Assembly (NCBI GenBank): GCA_019751575.1
Contig: JAIENF010000102.1
Coordinates: 1 to 15,512, forward strand
From: Burkholderiales bacterium
GTDB lineage: Bacteria; Pseudomonadota; Gammaproteobacteria; Burkholderiales; CAIKXV01
DNA length: 15,512 nucleotides
Direction: 5' to 3'
Shown here in pieces: positions 14,823 to 15,512 of the stretch; the stretch's first letter is position 1; every line of letters begins with the position of its first letter. The notes below the pieces were generated by a model. It was given only the letters and a program-made list of their open reading frames with translations. It made no database searches and was not told the DNA's origin. A program made the translations under genes and the position numbers.

Positions 14823-15498
14823 TCAGGACTGCCGCGGTCTGGCGCCGCGATCGCCCTCGATGACTGCCCATGCATCTTCCACCCAGTCGCACAGCACGCC
14901 CCGGGTTTCCCGCGGGTCTATCACGTCGAGGATCGAGAACACCTCGGCGGTGCGGAACGGTGAACTGATCGCGTGGTACTCCGCCTCGATCGCATCGCGC
15001 GTCGCCTGCGGGTCGGCCGCGGTATCGATCTCCTGCCGGTGCGCGGCATACACGCCACCTTCGATCGGGATCGAACCCCAGCGCGCGGAAGGCCAGGCGA
15101 ACCGGTGGTTGAGCGCGGGGAAGTGCTTGGGCGCATGCAGCCCGCCGGCCATGCCGAACGCGCGGCGCAGGATGATCGACACCCAAGGGACCCTTGCCTG
15201 CTCGATGGTGGTCAGCACGCGCACGGCGCCCAGCAGGGTGCCTGCGAGCTCGGCCTCGGGCCCGGTCGCATTGCCCGGCTGGTCGACCAGGTTCACCACG
15301 GGCAGTCCGAACGTGTCGCACAGCTTCACGTGGCGCTCGGTCTTCCAGGCCGCGGCCAGCGTCATCGCACCGCCGGAGATGCGGGGATCGCTGCACAGCA
15401 CGCCGACCGGATAGCCGTTCAGGCGTGCCAGTGCCGTGATCGTCGCACCGCCCTGGTGGCGACCGATCTCGAACACGGAGTCGCGGTCGAACACCGCA
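14823..15498 (-). CDS. Acyl-CoA carboxyltransferase, C-terminal half only (N-terminus lost at contig end)
   Basis: About 225 residues of a second PccB/MmdA-type carboxyltransferase, corresponding to the C-terminal domain; a full protein would have roughly 500. Visible motifs are ITALARLNGYPVGVLCSDPR, SGGAMTLAAAWKTERHVKLC, LPVVNLVDQPGNATG, RRAFGMAGG, FAWPSARWGSIPIEGG and SILDVIDPRETRGVL. It is clearly different from the complete carboxyltransferase at 11045-12574, but shares the VDQPG and DPRETRG signatures with it. The frame continues to the last base of the window, but the final 14 bases are adapter sequence, so the five residues they encode (RSSDL) are artificial. The receptor gene follows after 19 bases. 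The true start, N-terminal domain and any upstream partner, such as a biotin carboxylase gene, are outside the window. Confidence 0.9.
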
Positions 15499-15512
15499 AG
15501 ATCGGAAGAGCG
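15499..15512 (+). other. Untrimmed Illumina adapter sequence at contig end
   Basis: The last 14 bases, AGATCGGAAGAGCG, match the start of the Illumina TruSeq universal adapter, in the variant continuing toward TCGTG (read 2). They fall exactly at the end of the window and interrupt a conserved reading frame with residues that do not fit the family. I treat them as sequencing artefact rather than genomic DNA. Confidence 0.9.

Overview
High-GC DNA with the look of a betaproteobacterium of the order Burkholderiales. The main reason is five separate genes for Bug/TctC-type solute receptors in 15.5 kb, an expansion typical of Bordetella, Achromobacter, Cupriavidus and relatives; strong third-position GC and long spurious antisense open frames fit as well. 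The assignment to order is inference. The right edge ends in 14 bases identical to the Illumina adapter, so it is very likely a physical contig end, probably from a draft or metagenomic assembly.

Fourteen coding regions fill the window, thirteen on the minus strand. Read in the direction of transcription, the right-hand unit (15498 to 8513) holds the C-terminal half of an acyl-CoA carboxyltransferase, a TctC receptor, an enolase-superfamily dehydratase/racemase, a complete carboxyltransferase, a metal-dependent amidohydrolase and a class III aminotransferase. Gaps are 2 to 37 bases, and the unit closes with a rho-independent terminator at 8341-8374. The only plus-strand gene (7243-8304) encodes an isocitrate/isopropylmalate dehydrogenase-like protein and is divergent from the next unit. 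That middle unit (7088 to 2952) holds a TctC receptor, an FMN-dependent alpha-hydroxy-acid dehydrogenase, a TctC-like gene without a signal peptide and another TctC receptor, closed by a terminator at 2915-2941. Next come a polysaccharide-deacetylase-family gene and a TctC receptor (2858 to 988) with a terminator at 935-960, and last a beta-alanine:pyruvate-type aminotransferase that leaves the left edge.

Together the window reads as a catabolic island for small, probably hydroxy- or amino-substituted carboxylic acids. Periplasmic receptors capture substrates, while soluble enzymes dehydrate, oxidise, transaminate, hydrolyse and (de)carboxylate them. No TctA/TctB membrane subunits, biotin carboxylase, biotin carrier or transcriptional regulator lies inside the window, so transport and carboxylation would need partners encoded elsewhere.

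The most notable oddities are: active-site substitutions in the isopropylmalate-dehydrogenase-like enzyme (Arg to Lys, Tyr to Gln) and in the FMN enzyme (Tyr to Met); a receptor gene whose only possible start codon lies inside a 10+1+10 inverted repeat and which has no room for a signal peptide; and two carboxyltransferase genes in one operon without their usual partners. I found no RNA genes, CRISPR arrays or transposase genes.
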